From Nostoc sp. CENA543 (lineage in GTDB: Bacteria; Cyanobacteriota; Cyanobacteriia; Cyanobacteriales; Nostocaceae): a stretch of DNA of 64,000 bases. Position 1 is the first letter of the stretch; each line of letters begins with the position of its first letter. The notes under the pieces were generated by a model. The model saw only the letters and a list, made by a program, of their open reading frames with translations, ran no database searches and was not told the DNA's origin. A program made the position numbers and the translations under genes. Shown piece after piece: positions 18,421-26,943 of the stretch. The stretch lies in the NCBI RefSeq assembly GCF_002896875.1, contig NZ_CP023278.1, positions 3,534,001-3,598,000 on the forward strand, in the 5' to 3' direction.

Positions 18421-18870
18421 ATGAAAAAGTCTAGTTTAACTCTGTTATGCTTGCTTTGGGTTTTGATTCCTCATGCTGCGATCGCAGGAGGTGCAAGTTG
18501 GGAATATCACATTGTTAAGTTCAGGAGAACATCCCAAACATCAGCAGAATTTTCTCTACGTCCCACAAGACGAGAACAGAATTATCCTAGAAAAGAGTGC
18601 CAAGAAATTCTAGTACGCGCCCAATATCGTCCTGAAGCATTCTGGCGAAATACTTGGAGTAAATTCGTTTCTCGAAAAACACAAAGTCAAGCTCTAAATG
18701 TACTTGCAGAAGCATTTAAACAGAAAAAACCAACTCGATTTGGTGAGATAGGCACTGGTTTGAAAAAAGTAAACGGTAAAGCTTGTGTTTTTGAAAGTCG
18801 GGGACTTGATGTGCGTCAAGAACATCCTAGTAAACAAAATGCCATATATTCCTATCACGAACCTATTTAG
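18421..18870 (+). CDS. Small secreted protein, unknown function
   Basis: About 149 residues from ATG 18421. The upstream GTG extension (18394) would lie inside the suf terminator hairpin and is rejected. The signal peptide is clear: MKKSSLTLLCLLWVLIPHAAIAGG. The mature part is basic (REQNYPRKECQEILVRAQYR) with two cysteines (CQEIL and ACVFES) that could form a disulfide in the periplasm. No family recognised. The HIP1 octamer lies inside the signal sequence codons. Confidence 0.68.
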   Translation: MKKSSLTLLCLLWVLIPHAAIAGGASWEYHIVKFRRTSQTSAEFSLRPTRREQNYPRKECQEILVRAQYRPEAFWRNTWSKFVSRKTQSQALNVLAEAFKQKKPTRFGEIGTGLKKVNGKACVFESRGLDVRQEHPSKQNAIYSYHEPI

Positions 18871-18933
18871 CCTCATTAAGAGTGTTCAAAATCCTTCTTT
18901 CCTTTGGCTTAATAAATTACAGGAGTCGCTCAA

Positions 18934-19533
18934 ATGTCATACAGTGACTTTACTTTAGACAAAGTTAGGAAGACCTTCGATTTAACCATCATCGATAAAT
19001 TAGATATATTTGCATCTATTCCAGAAATCGAATCTCCTACATTACTCACAGAAATATTAAAGGAAAACATACCATTAGCTCTTGCTAGTAATACAGAAAA
19101 AGCTCGTTCTGAGATGATTATTGCCCCGATTTTAATTGCTATTAGAAAATATTTAAATAATCAAATCAGCTTATTTTCTGGTATTGATTTCACCGTTGAA
19201 CCAGCACAGGGATTAAATGGTAACTGTGATTTTATTATTAGCCATTCTCCAGAATTATTAATTCTGAATGCACCAGTGGTAACAATTGTAGAAGCCAAGA
19301 AAGAAAATATTAACGCTGGGTTGGGTCAATGTGTGGCTGAAATGGTAGCTGCAAAGTTATTTAATGAACGTGAAGGCAATAATATTCCCATTATTTACGG
19401 GACTGTAACAACAGGTACTAACTGGAAATTTCTTAAACTTTATGAGCAATTAGTCGAAATTGACTTAAGTGAATATTATATTAATGCTCTAGGAAAAATA
19501 TTAGGAATTTTATCTCACATTTTAGCAGAATGA
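18934..19533 (+). CDS. Unknown protein with PD-(D/E)XK nuclease-like core
   Basis: 199 residues, ATG 18934 after a good SD (aggag). The central part reads [15 protein letters not shown]...[30 protein letters not shown], which fits the D-(x)n-E-x-K pattern and following helix of restriction-endonuclease-like folds. A helical N-terminal region (about 1-70) precedes it. Many such small cyanobacterial proteins exist; whether they cut DNA is unknown. No methyltransferase or partner gene is adjacent, so it is not a standard restriction system. Confidence 0.6.
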   Translation: MSYSDFTLDKVRKTFDLTIIDKLDIFASIPEIESPTLLTEILKENIPLALASNTEKARSEMIIAPILIAIRKYLNNQISLFSGIDFTVEPAQGLNGNCDFIISHSPELLILNAPVVTIVEAKKENINAGLGQCVAEMVAAKLFNEREGNNIPIIYGTVTTGTNWKFLKLYEQLVEIDLSEYYINALGKILGILSHILAE

Positions 19534-19599
19534 GTGTATTTATAAATTAATCTTCTTTAGCTTACTAATTTTTTTATAAATTATTTGTGACTACACTAC

Positions 19600-21054
19600 T
19601 CATAAATTCCAACTACGCCGAAAGTAAAAGAAACTTTCTAACCATTCCTGCCGAGCTAAATCATGATGTAATTGCTGATAATTCCATTCTCCAGCTATTT
19701 TTTCTAAAATTTCTGAAAAACTAGGATAAATAGGCGAGAAATTCTCTAATTGCTGCACACGGATTTTTTGACTCATCGCTAAAGCAATCAGGTTAATTAG
19801 TTCTCTAGCTTCCTTACCAAAAATAGTAGCACCTAAAATTTCTCCTTTACGTGAAACAATTAACTCACATACACCTGTCATCTGATTTTCTAATTGGGCT
19901 GCGGCTGTTGATTTATAATATTGTCGTAAAACTATAATTTCCTTATTTCCAAATCGGCGTTGTGCTTGTTTTGGTGTTAACCCTACTCTTGTCAACGTTG
20001 GCTCAGAAAATATTGCCCAAGGAATATGAGAGTAATTAACTTTAAATTTAGGTAAAAATAGAGCATTTTTAATCGCAATTTTCGCTTCATATTGAGCGAT
20101 ATTTGCAAAATCATACCCACCAATCACATCACCACAAGCATAAACTCGGCGGTTTGTAGTTTGCAGTTTTTCATTAATTAACAAACGCTGCTGAGACACT
20201 TTTACATTTGCTACTGGCAAATTTAAAGATTCGATATTAGGTTGCTGTGCAGTTGCAACTACAATTTCATCAACTTCAATGGCTTTATCTCCTACCTGAA
20301 GCCATTTTTTATCATCAATTTTCCTCACTTGACTAACTATTGCTTCTGTCAACACCCTTATACCGTCAGTTTCTAACTGCGCTAGTAGTAACTGAGAAAT
20401 TTCTGGGTCAATATGAGGAATTAAATAAGGGTGATTAATAATCAAAATGACTCTGCAACCCAATTTAGCCAAAGTTTGAGCAATTTCAATACTTTGGGGA
20501 ACACCACCGATAATTACCCAATCTTGAGGCGGTTTTGCTGCTTTAAAAGCTTGCCAAATATTAGCCAGAGTCAGATAGCCAGTAGCTTTTAATCCCTCAA
20601 TCTCTGGAATAGCTGGACGAGAACCATTAGCTAGTAAATAAGTACGTCCTCGTAGTCGGCGTTGGTTGATAGCAAATGCTAAATCAGGCGTATTAGAAAA
20701 TTGACCACTACCAAAAATCACATCAACTCCCTTTGCTGCGAGTACACTAGGAGAGGTTTGTGCTTGAATATTAGCTACAACACCCTGGGAATAGAGCATT
20801 GCTTCTTCCCAGTTGATAGCAGAGAGTAATTTTGCGTCTTTATCTGTATGTATGCTGGGAAGACCGAAATTGGCTAAATTATCTCCAGACTGGGCAAGGT
20901 GAGCAATTTGCCCCATAGCCTGACGATAAATTAACCCATAATCCACTTGAGATTCTACCAAGGCAACTTTAGCTTTGAATTGGGTAGCCAATAAAGCTGC
21001 ATAGCGTCCAGCCAGACTACCACCAACAATTACAACATCGTAGTCATTAGTCAT
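19600..21054 (-). CDS. FAD/NAD(P)-dependent oxidoreductase, mercuric reductase/lipoamide dehydrogenase-like
   Basis: 484 residues. FAD-binding Rossmann motif VVIVGGSLAGRYAA (8-21), NAD-binding motif VIIGGVPQSIEIAQTLAKLG, second FAD motif VYACGDVIGGYDFANIAQYEA, and a C-terminal dimerisation domain. The redox-active disulfide normally found after the first FAD motif is absent, and the C-terminal His-Pro-x-x-x-Glu catalytic pair is replaced by YPSFSE. So it keeps the fold but not the disulfide reductase chemistry; its substrate is unknown. The start codons ATGACTAATGAC come from the adjoining STRR block. It may be read through from cobD/HU upstream. Confidence 0.85.
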   Translation of the reverse strand: MTNDYDVVIVGGSLAGRYAALLATQFKAKVALVESQVDYGLIYRQAMGQIAHLAQSGDNLANFGLPSIHTDKDAKLLSAINWEEAMLYSQGVVANIQAQTSPSVLAAKGVDVIFGSGQFSNTPDLAFAINQRRLRGRTYLLANGSRPAIPEIEGLKATGYLTLANIWQAFKAAKPPQDWVIIGGVPQSIEIAQTLAKLGCRVILIINHPYLIPHIDPEISQLLLAQLETDGIRVLTEAIVSQVRKIDDKKWLQVGDKAIEVDEIVVATAQQPNIESLNLPVANVKVSQQRLLINEKLQTTNRRVYACGDVIGGYDFANIAQYEAKIAIKNALFLPKFKVNYSHIPWAIFSEPTLTRVGLTPKQAQRRFGNKEIIVLRQYYKSTAAAQLENQMTGVCELIVSRKGEILGATIFGKEARELINLIALAMSQKIRVQQLENFSPIYPSFSEILEKIAGEWNYQQLHHDLARQEWLESFFYFRRSWNL

Positions 21055-21280
21055 TAGTCATTAGTCATTAGTCATTAGTCATTAGTCATTAGTCATTGGC
21101 AGCATCGGCTAAACGACACGCTACTGCTAACAGCACTCATTACTCATTACTTATTACTCATTAGTCATTACTCATTACTCATTACTCATTACTCATTACT
21201 TATTACTCATTACTCATTACTCATTACTCATTACTCATTACTTATTACTTGTTACTTATTACTCATTACTCAGCACTCAT
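21048..21280. repeat. Long STRR block (tagtcat and ttactca heptamers)
   Basis: More than 25 near-identical heptamers (attagtc, then attactc) with one GC-rich REP-like core at about 21104-21138. The left end encodes the first residues of the FAD oxidoreductase, and the right end encodes the last residues (MSAE-stop) of the CobD-like protein. Confidence 0.92.
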
Positions 21281-22399
21281 CACTAACTCTAAAGCTGCTA
21301 ACAGGCGTTGGTTATCAGCTTCAGAACGAATGGCTACGCGGAAGAAGCGATCGCCTAGTTCTTTAAAACTGAGACAATCGCGGATTAAAATCTGGTGATG
21401 CTGGAGTAATCGCTGCTGTAACTCTACACTCGATTTTTCTGTCTCCACCAGTAAAAAATTAGCTGCACTGGGTAGGGGTTTTAATCCAGGGATAGCAGCT
21501 AAACCTTGAAATAGTTTTTGGCGTGTGGGTGGTAGCCATTGCCAAGTTTGGGTTTGAAATTCTTGATCTTGAATAGATGCAATGGCGGCGGCGGCAGCCA
21601 AGGTATTCACAGGCCAAGGATCTCGCCATGACTGCCATTTTCGCAGACGGTCAGGGTGAGCGATCGCATATCCTAATCTCAGCCCAGGCAGACTGTAAAA
21701 TTTTGTCAGCGATCGCAAAACTACCAAATTGGCATATTCCTGCACTAGCGCAATTAGGCTTTGTTCCTCATCAGGAGGGACAAAATCCATAAAAGCCTCA
21801 TCCACTACTACCAAAGCAAACTCCTCTACGTAAGGTAATATCTCCTCCCGTAAGAACAGTTTGCCTGTTGGGTTGTGGGCGTTGTTCAGTAACAAAGCGC
21901 AGTCTTTAGTAGGGGTATGGGGGTGTAGGGGTGTAGGGGTGTAGGGGCATAAAGGAGGAATTGATTCTATCGTTTCCTTTAATGTCCCAGTCCCCAGTCC
22001 CCAGTCCCCAGTCCCCAAAGAAATGGGTAACTCCAGAACTTTAGCGTTCTCAGCCGCCAAGGTGCGGTAGTAGTCGCCAAAAGCTGGAGTAATTAATACA
22101 GTTGCGGTCAATTGAGATAATTCTCTACCTGCCAAAGTCAGTAATTCTGCTGAACCGTTACCCGGCAGAATCCACTCTGGCGGTAGTTGATGGAAGTTAC
22201 CCAAGGCTAATCTCAGGTCACTGTAATCTGGGTCTGGATAGTGCCTGAGATTACCCATGTGCGATTGAATAGCAGCGATCGCACTTTTAGGTGGGCCAAG
22301 GGGGCTGATACTCGCGGAAAAATCCACAATCGCATCCCTTGGACAGCCTGCTAGTGCTGCTGCCCAAGCTAAATTTCCCCCATGAGCCGGTTGCCGCAT
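21266..22399 (-). CDS. cobD: CobD-like PLP aminotransferase (threonine-phosphate decarboxylase), with repeat-derived insert
   Basis: 377 residues from ATG 22399 (a TTG stands one codon earlier). Class I/II aminotransferase fold: HGGNLAWAAALAGCPRDAIVDFSASISPLGPP is the CobD/HisC-like opening, NAHNPTGKLF the substrate loop, VVDEAFMDF, and SLTKFYSLPGLRLGY holds the PLP lysine. CobD makes (R)-1-amino-2-propanol phosphate for the cobalamin lower-ligand arm; HisC-like activity is the alternative. Oddity: about 35 residues (LGTGDWGLGTGT...CPYTPTPLHPHTPT) are encoded by G/C-rich tandem repeats inserted in frame before the NPTG loop, and the C terminus is encoded by STRR sequence. Sits 24 bases after HU. 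Confidence 0.8.
   Translation of the reverse strand: MRQPAHGGNLAWAAALAGCPRDAIVDFSASISPLGPPKSAIAAIQSHMGNLRHYPDPDYSDLRLALGNFHQLPPEWILPGNGSAELLTLAGRELSQLTATVLITPAFGDYYRTLAAENAKVLELPISLGTGDWGLGTGTLKETIESIPPLCPYTPTPLHPHTPTKDCALLLNNAHNPTGKLFLREEILPYVEEFALVVVDEAFMDFVPPDEEQSLIALVQEYANLVVLRSLTKFYSLPGLRLGYAIAHPDRLRKWQSWRDPWPVNTLAAAAAIASIQDQEFQTQTWQWLPPTRQKLFQGLAAIPGLKPLPSAANFLLVETEKSSVELQQRLLQHHQILIRDCLSFKELGDRFFRVAIRSEADNQRLLAALELVMSAE
21909..22019. repeat. Tandem repeats inside the cobD-like coding sequence
   Basis: Two repeat arrays, ggggtgta (about four copies, 21911-21950) and gtccccagtcccca (21984-22018), flank a short unique stretch. They keep the reading frame. The same ggggtgta units occur outside genes near 23053-23090. 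Confidence 0.85.
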
Positions 22400-22425
22400 C
22401 AAATCAAAATTCCTAACAGTAACGC

Positions 22426-22710
22426 CTATGATTTTGGGGGCGCAACTTTTTCTCTAAACAGCTTACCAGCAGAAAAAGCAGGAACTCTAGTTGCAGGAAT
22501 TTCCATCTTTTCGTTAGTTTTGGGGTTACGACCTTCACGGGCTTTGCGTTCCCGTGATTCAAAAGAGCCAAAACCTACCAGCGTGACTTTATCGCCAGAG
22601 GAAACAGCCTCAATAATCGTTTCCAAAGCCGCAGTTAAGACAGCATCAGCTTGCTTTTTAGTTACACTAGCTTTTTCAGCTACAGCATCGACTAATTCAC
22701 CCTTGTTCAT
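22426..22710 (-). CDS. hup: HU-type nucleoid DNA-binding protein
   Basis: 94 residues. Complete HU: MNKGELVDAVAEKASVTKKQADAVL helices, DKVTLVGFGSFESRERKAREGRNPKTNEKMEIPATRVPAFSAGKLFRE with the flexible DNA-binding arm and its proline (EIPA). In heterocystous cyanobacteria HU-family proteins are also needed for heterocyst differentiation. First gene of a possible HU-cobD unit; SD ggagt lies upstream. Confidence 0.95.
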   Translation of the reverse strand: MNKGELVDAVAEKASVTKKQADAVLTAALETIIEAVSSGDKVTLVGFGSFESRERKAREGRNPKTNEKMEIPATRVPAFSAGKLFREKVAPPKS

Positions 22711-23174
22711 TTGGAACTCCTTAAGTTTATGGTGAGATTTTTTCTAGATGCACTGTGTCGCATCTTTACCGAAATCCCTGTTTTACCGAACACAAAAATC
22801 GTCCTTGGGGAGTATTTCTACTCAAAATGCCTGTAAATCCCATCGGCTCGACTTTTCAATGAATCATTCTAAGGTGTTCAAGCCAGATGTGGATAGATGA
22901 AACCATTAATTTATATAGATTTCGGGATTTTTTTTATTTTTTAGGTGATTGTTACACTCAAAACCACCCTAAAAGTAGGAATAAATACTTAGTAAAACCA
23001 CCAGTTGCGATTAATTCTAAATTTAAAAGTAAAGAAATACGAAGTTAACAGAATGGGGGTATGAGGGTGTAGGGGTGTAAGGGTATAGGAGAGAACTCCA
23101 ACCAATGCCCCATGCCCAAAATTCTCTAATTTTGAATTTTGAATTTTGAATTGATTAGCCCCATACCCAATTAA
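22711..23174. other. Intergenic region upstream of HU with repeats
   Basis: No gene seen. The HU promoter must lie near 22711-22850. The distal part holds a G-rich ggggtgta array (about 23053-23090) and a ttttgaattttgaa array (23126-23152), both belonging to dispersed short-repeat families found elsewhere in the window. Confidence 0.6.
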
Positions 23175-23696
23175 TTACCATTCCCCAATTTCGCGCAATG
23201 GCTTTTTCTGCCCTGGAACACCCCCAAAGGCAGCTTTCTCTACTGATTCCACTAAAGAACGTGCCACACGGTCTACATAGGGACGAGAAAAAGACCAAAT
23301 CAAAGGCGATAACCAACCCCGGAGGGTGACTGAGTAAGATAAACAAGTACCACAGACAGTAGACTCTACTTGATAAGTCACCCGTTCTTCTACACCAGGA
23401 ATAGCCATAACTCTAATACTCAGCAATTCTCTAGGGTTGACTCGTTCCACAAAAATCCGAATGGGAATTGGTGAAAAACGTGTGACGGCTTGATAAATTA
23501 ATCCAGGTTTAGGAACTAATCCATAGGGTACATTTGTACTTTTAAGTAGTGGGTGCCAGGAAACATCCGTTAAGTCAACTACCTTTTGCCAGAGATCATC
23601 TACAGAAGCAGGACTAATTTCTCGATATGTCCGTACCAGAGAAACACAAAACCGACGGTGTTTGCGGTGGACGAATTTGGATAACCAAGTTTTCAT
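23175..23696 (-). CDS. SRPBCC-fold (START/polyketide cyclase-like) protein
   Basis: About 173 residues from ATG 23696, chosen because a strong GGAGG lies 9 bases upstream; a longer start at 23741 would add 15 residues. The pattern of an N-terminal helix-strand VSLVRTYREISPASVDDLWQKVVDLTDVSWHPLL and later antiparallel strands (LIYQAVTRFSPIPIRIFVERVNPRELLSIRVM, VTYQVESTVCGTCLSYSVTLRG) with a final long helix fits lipid-binding SRPBCC proteins. Ligand unknown. Confidence 0.75.
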   Translation of the reverse strand: MKTWLSKFVHRKHRRFCVSLVRTYREISPASVDDLWQKVVDLTDVSWHPLLKSTNVPYGLVPKPGLIYQAVTRFSPIPIRIFVERVNPRELLSIRVMAIPGVEERVTYQVESTVCGTCLSYSVTLRGWLSPLIWSFSRPYVDRVARSLVESVEKAAFGGVPGQKKPLREIGEW

Positions 23697-23741
23697 TTGC
23701 CAATCCTCCTCGCTACACACTTGCTGGTAACTCTCTGGCAT

Positions 23742-24141
23742 AGTCTGCTATTGTGAGTGACTGCCCTCAGCCCCGGCTCAACGCCGCACCTCAGCCATCA
23801 GCACGGGCTAAACGCCCCGCTTCCGCTAACAGCACCGGCTAAACGCCGCGCTACCGCTAACAGCACTCAATACTCAGCACTCAACACTCAGCCCTCAGAT
23901 GAGTTTGACCTTGATACCAGAATGTTCCCATCAAGAAGTACAACAAAAATTTAATCAATATACAAGCCTATACGCATTTGAGGGAAAATAACTCTAATCA
24001 CGCCCATTGATCATGTAAATGTTTAACAAGCAAAAAGGTGTTTGGGCAAGTTGATCCTCATTTTCGGCTCGTCCTTACCACAAATTTTTACAATTAGAAT
24101 TTGTGGCAGTTTTGAAAAACGTCATTTAGTTCGGGAGTCTC
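23742..24141. other. Intergenic repeat cluster and hemF upstream region
   Basis: Between 23770 and 23900 there are three tandem GC-rich REP-like units (ggctaaacgccgcgctaccgctaacagcac) mixed with actcagc heptamers. The rest is AT-rich and includes an inverted repeat at 24078-24106. No gene seen. Confidence 0.7.
24078..24106. promoter_or_regulatory. Inverted repeat upstream of hemF
   Basis: Perfect 9-base arms ccacaaatt / aatttgtgg with an 11-base spacer, 36 bases before the hemF ATG. Could be an operator or a leader hairpin; there is no evidence to choose. Confidence 0.45.
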
Positions 24142-25185
24142 ATGGTAACTAATTCACAAACCCCAACTGTAGAAGCAAAATTATCCACATCTTTACCTGG
24201 GACTGATGCCAAGGCGCGTGTCAGTCATTTTATGAAAAGTTTACAAGATGAAATTTCACAAACATTAGCCAAGCTGGATGGTGTGGGTACATTTCATGAA
24301 GATAGTTGGGAACGTCCAGAGGGAGGTGGCGGGCGATCGCGTGTGCTGCGTGATGGTGCAATATTTGAACAAGCTGGTGTAAATTTTTCTGAAGTTTGGG
24401 GTTCCCATCTGCCTCCCTCTATTTTAAAGCAGCGTCCAGAAGCAGAAGGTCACGGCTTTTATGCCACCGGTACATCTTTGGTATTACATCCCCGTAACCC
24501 CTATGTGCCTACAGTTCACCTCAACTACCGTTATTTTGAAGCTGGCCCCGTATGGTGGTTTGGTGGCGGCGCGGACTTAACGCCTTATTATCCCTTTGCA
24601 GAAGATGCTGCCCATTTCCACAAGACTCTCAAGCAAGCTTGTGACCAACATCACCCAGAGTATTACCCAGTATTTAAACGTTGGTGTGATGAGTATTTCT
24701 ACCTCAAGCATCGGGGTGAAACACGGGGTGTAGGCGGTTTATTTTTCGATTATCAAGATGGTCAAGGGGTTTTGTATCGTGGCCCCGACCCCAAAGGCGA
24801 AGCCGCCCAATATAGCGACCAAGTAGGAATCCCCGCACAACGGACTTGGGAAGATTTATTTAGCTTTGTACAGAGTTCTGGTGCTGCCTTTTTACCCGCT
24901 TATGTTCCCATAGTGGAACGTCGTCACGGAATAGAATACGGCGATCGCGAACGTAATTTTCAACTTTACCGTCGCGGTAGATACGTCGAATTTAACTTAG
25001 TTTACGACCGAGGCACCATCTTTGGTTTACAAACCAACGGACGAACAGAATCAATTTTGATGTCATTACCCCCCTTGGTGCGCTGGGAATATGGTTATCA
25101 ACCAGAACCTAATACCCCCGAAGCCGAATTGTATAATACTTTTCTCAAGCCTCAAGATTGGATTAACTGGCAACCTAGTAAATAG
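24142..25185 (+). CDS. hemF: Oxygen-dependent coproporphyrinogen III oxidase
   Basis: 347 residues, ATG 24142 after gggag. It decarboxylates two propionates of coproporphyrinogen III to make protoporphyrinogen IX for haem and chlorophyll, using O2. Family blocks are intact: [66 protein letters not shown], the substrate-binding [10 protein letters not shown], and [36 protein letters not shown] separate O2-independent hemN would be expected elsewhere. Monocistronic. Confidence 0.97.
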   Translation: MVTNSQTPTVEAKLSTSLPGTDAKARVSHFMKSLQDEISQTLAKLDGVGTFHEDSWERPEGGGGRSRVLRDGAIFEQAGVNFSEVWGSHLPPSILKQRPEAEGHGFYATGTSLVLHPRNPYVPTVHLNYRYFEAGPVWWFGGGADLTPYYPFAEDAAHFHKTLKQACDQHHPEYYPVFKRWCDEYFYLKHRGETRGVGGLFFDYQDGQGVLYRGPDPKGEAAQYSDQVGIPAQRTWEDLFSFVQSSGAAFLPAYVPIVERRHGIEYGDRERNFQLYRRGRYVEFNLVYDRGTIFGLQTNGRTESILMSLPPLVRWEYGYQPEPNTPEAELYNTFLKPQDWINWQPSK

Positions 25186-25748
25186 CACTGACTTATTGCG
25201 TGGTGGTAAGCAGCCCTCACCACACAATTAACACTGTGGAATGGTGAATTACCCAGGGTAGTCATCAGTAACTTGCCAATGACAATGAAAATTTCAAAAG
25301 TCTTTCTCGCTGACTCAGTAATCTTATCTGGGTACTCAGCACAGATTTGGTGAGTTAAACTACTAAAGGTAAGCACCTATTTAAAAAAAAAGGTGACAAA
25401 TTTAGCTGTGTCTTGTTAAATTCGAGTTTCAGCACTGAATAGTCCTGTAGTTGGTGGGTTAAATGAATTACTACTTTTTGCAGAGTGGTGTGATGGCTCA
25501 TCAATTCCAGGACTAGTACAAAAAACAACTTTCACTAGTCAAGATTCATAGTCTAGAAAGCTGATCACGTAGGCTTTTCTAACTATTGAGATGAAGACTG
25601 TAAATGTGTTTTGCTGTACTATTACCAATTCTCTAAAAATCAGTTACGGATACAACCTGGAAAACCCAGATAGTACCCAACTTGTTTGACTCTGAATTGG
25701 TATCACTTAACCACAGTCAACTTTAAGATAAGTGCCACAGGGGGCTTA
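25186..25748. other. Intergenic region downstream of hemF
   Basis: 563 bases with no convincing gene. A possible long leader for the STAS gene; the SD aggggg stands at 25739-25745. No strong hairpin with a T run is seen after hemF. Confidence 0.5.
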
Positions 25749-26117
25749 GTGATTCACATAGAACAAACCACCTACACAACTCAAGACGGTAATACAGTCA
25801 TTGTCTTGACACCATCGGGTCGCTTAGATATCACCACAGCTTGGCAATTTCGCCTGAAATTACAAGAATGTATTTCTAAACTCAGCCGTCATGTAGTGGT
25901 GAATCTTGGTCAAGTAAACTTTATCGATAGTTCCGGCCTGACATCTTTGGTAGCTGGTATGCGCGACGCAGATAAAGTTAAAGGCAGTTTCCGCATATGC
26001 AACGTTCATCCAGAAGCCAAATTAGTATTTGAAGTCACCATGATGGATACGGTATTTGAAATTTTGGAAACTGAAGAGGAAGCTTTAGAAGGTGTACCTC
26101 GCAGTATTGCTAGTTAA
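25749..26117 (+). CDS. STAS-domain anti-sigma factor antagonist
   Basis: 122 residues from GTG 25749, chosen because a clear SD (aggggg) precedes it and the protein then starts directly at the STAS strand IHIEQTTY; the open frame back to TTG 25686 has no SD. SpoIIAA/RsbV-like: VIVLTPSGRLDITTAWQFRLKLQE, then VVVNLGQVNFIDSSGLTSLVAGM, with the phosphorylatable serine in DSSG. Such proteins bind and inhibit serine-kinase anti-sigma factors in partner-switching. No RsbW-type kinase is adjacent. Confidence 0.9.
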   Translation: MIHIEQTTYTTQDGNTVIVLTPSGRLDITTAWQFRLKLQECISKLSRHVVVNLGQVNFIDSSGLTSLVAGMRDADKVKGSFRICNVHPEAKLVFEVTMMDTVFEILETEEEALEGVPRSIAS

Positions 26118-26139
26118 AAGAGTGCTAAACCAAAAAAGT

Positions 26140-26225
26140 GCTGAGTCACAAGTGATGAGTTCTAAATGGTTCGTCTACCTCAACAATTAGCACGCTGCTC
26201 AACGTCCCGCTTCCGCTAACAGCAC
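26140..26225. repeat. REP-like GC core with actcaat ends
   Basis: agcacgctgctcaacgtcccgcttccgctaacagcact belongs to the same family as 16960-17020 and 23779-23868. It abuts the stop codon of the bilin lyase gene. Confidence 0.75.
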
Positions 26226-26819
26226 TCAATACTGCTCTCGTTTTGTGTAGCGATAAGGCCCCATAATCGCGCCCCAAGTGGCTTTGCCTGTTATTTGATC
26301 AGTGCCTTTATCGTAGCTATATAAAGCCATTTCCGTAATTTCAAATCCTAAAGAAACTTGGATAGTATTACCTTGATAAGTAAAGGTGCAGCGAGTATCT
26401 GTAGGCGGACTCGCAACAAATTTATATTGGTTAGCCGCTATCTCTTGTTGAGTTACCTTGAGAATACAACCTGGTAACAATTCTAATTGCTCTAGAGTCA
26501 GTGCCTTAAGTAAAGCAGGGTTTTGACCCCCGCCAGCTAAGGCACTGTAATTTTTAGGCATATAGTATTGTACCTGCAAACCAGTATCATATTTACTAGG
26601 CATTATCCGTATAATGCGTTGGCGATAAGGACTATCTAAATTCAATATATTGGCTTGTTCAGCGAATATCGTGATGCTGTCCTCTGTAAATAGCTGCACA
26701 GGTCGTTGCCACAAACGCAAATGGACATACCATATAGGTTCAGCCAACGCTTGTTCTCGATTATCAAATTCCCCAGAAAGGTATGTACCCAAGTTAACTA
26801 AATCAGTGGAAAAGCCCAT
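26226..26819 (-). CDS. CpcT/CpeT-family phycobiliprotein chromophore lyase
   Basis: 197 residues, usual family length. These lyases attach phycocyanobilin to a beta-subunit cysteine (CpcT, Cys153-type site) or phycoerythrobilin (CpeT). Signatures: LGTYLSGEFDNREQALAEPIWYVHLRLWQRPV, IFAEQANILNLDSPYRQRIIRI, LEQLELLPGCILKV, ATWGAIMGPYRYTKREQ. The early WQRPVQLF and PYRQRI features fit the CpeT-like paralog group better than canonical CpcT, but the bilin specificity cannot be read off. Not near any phycobilisome gene; 124 bases of STRR separate it from sps upstream. Confidence 0.88.
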   Translation of the reverse strand: MGFSTDLVNLGTYLSGEFDNREQALAEPIWYVHLRLWQRPVQLFTEDSITIFAEQANILNLDSPYRQRIIRIMPSKYDTGLQVQYYMPKNYSALAGGGQNPALLKALTLEQLELLPGCILKVTQQEIAANQYKFVASPPTDTRCTFTYQGNTIQVSLGFEITEMALYSYDKGTDQITGKATWGAIMGPYRYTKREQY

Positions 26820-26943
26820 ATATTATGAGTGCTGAGTGCTGAGTGCTGAGTGTTGAGTAATGAGTAATGAGTAATGAGTAGTGAGTAGTGAGTGGTGAGT
26901 AGTAACTGATGACTAATGACTAATGACTAATGACTAATGACTA
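26820..26943. repeat. STRR block (gtgctga, gagtaat, taatgac heptamers)
   Basis: Four successive heptamer families fill the gap between sps and the lyase gene, ending at the sps stop codon. Confidence 0.9.

Noticed and set aside
21048-21280. Regular repeats suggesting a CRISPR array
   Set aside because: Units are 7 bases with no spacers and no cas genes nearby; this is an STRR array.
25152-25376. 74-codon open frame on the minus strand after hemF
   Set aside because: No SD, no domain, overlaps the hemF end; judged a chance frame.
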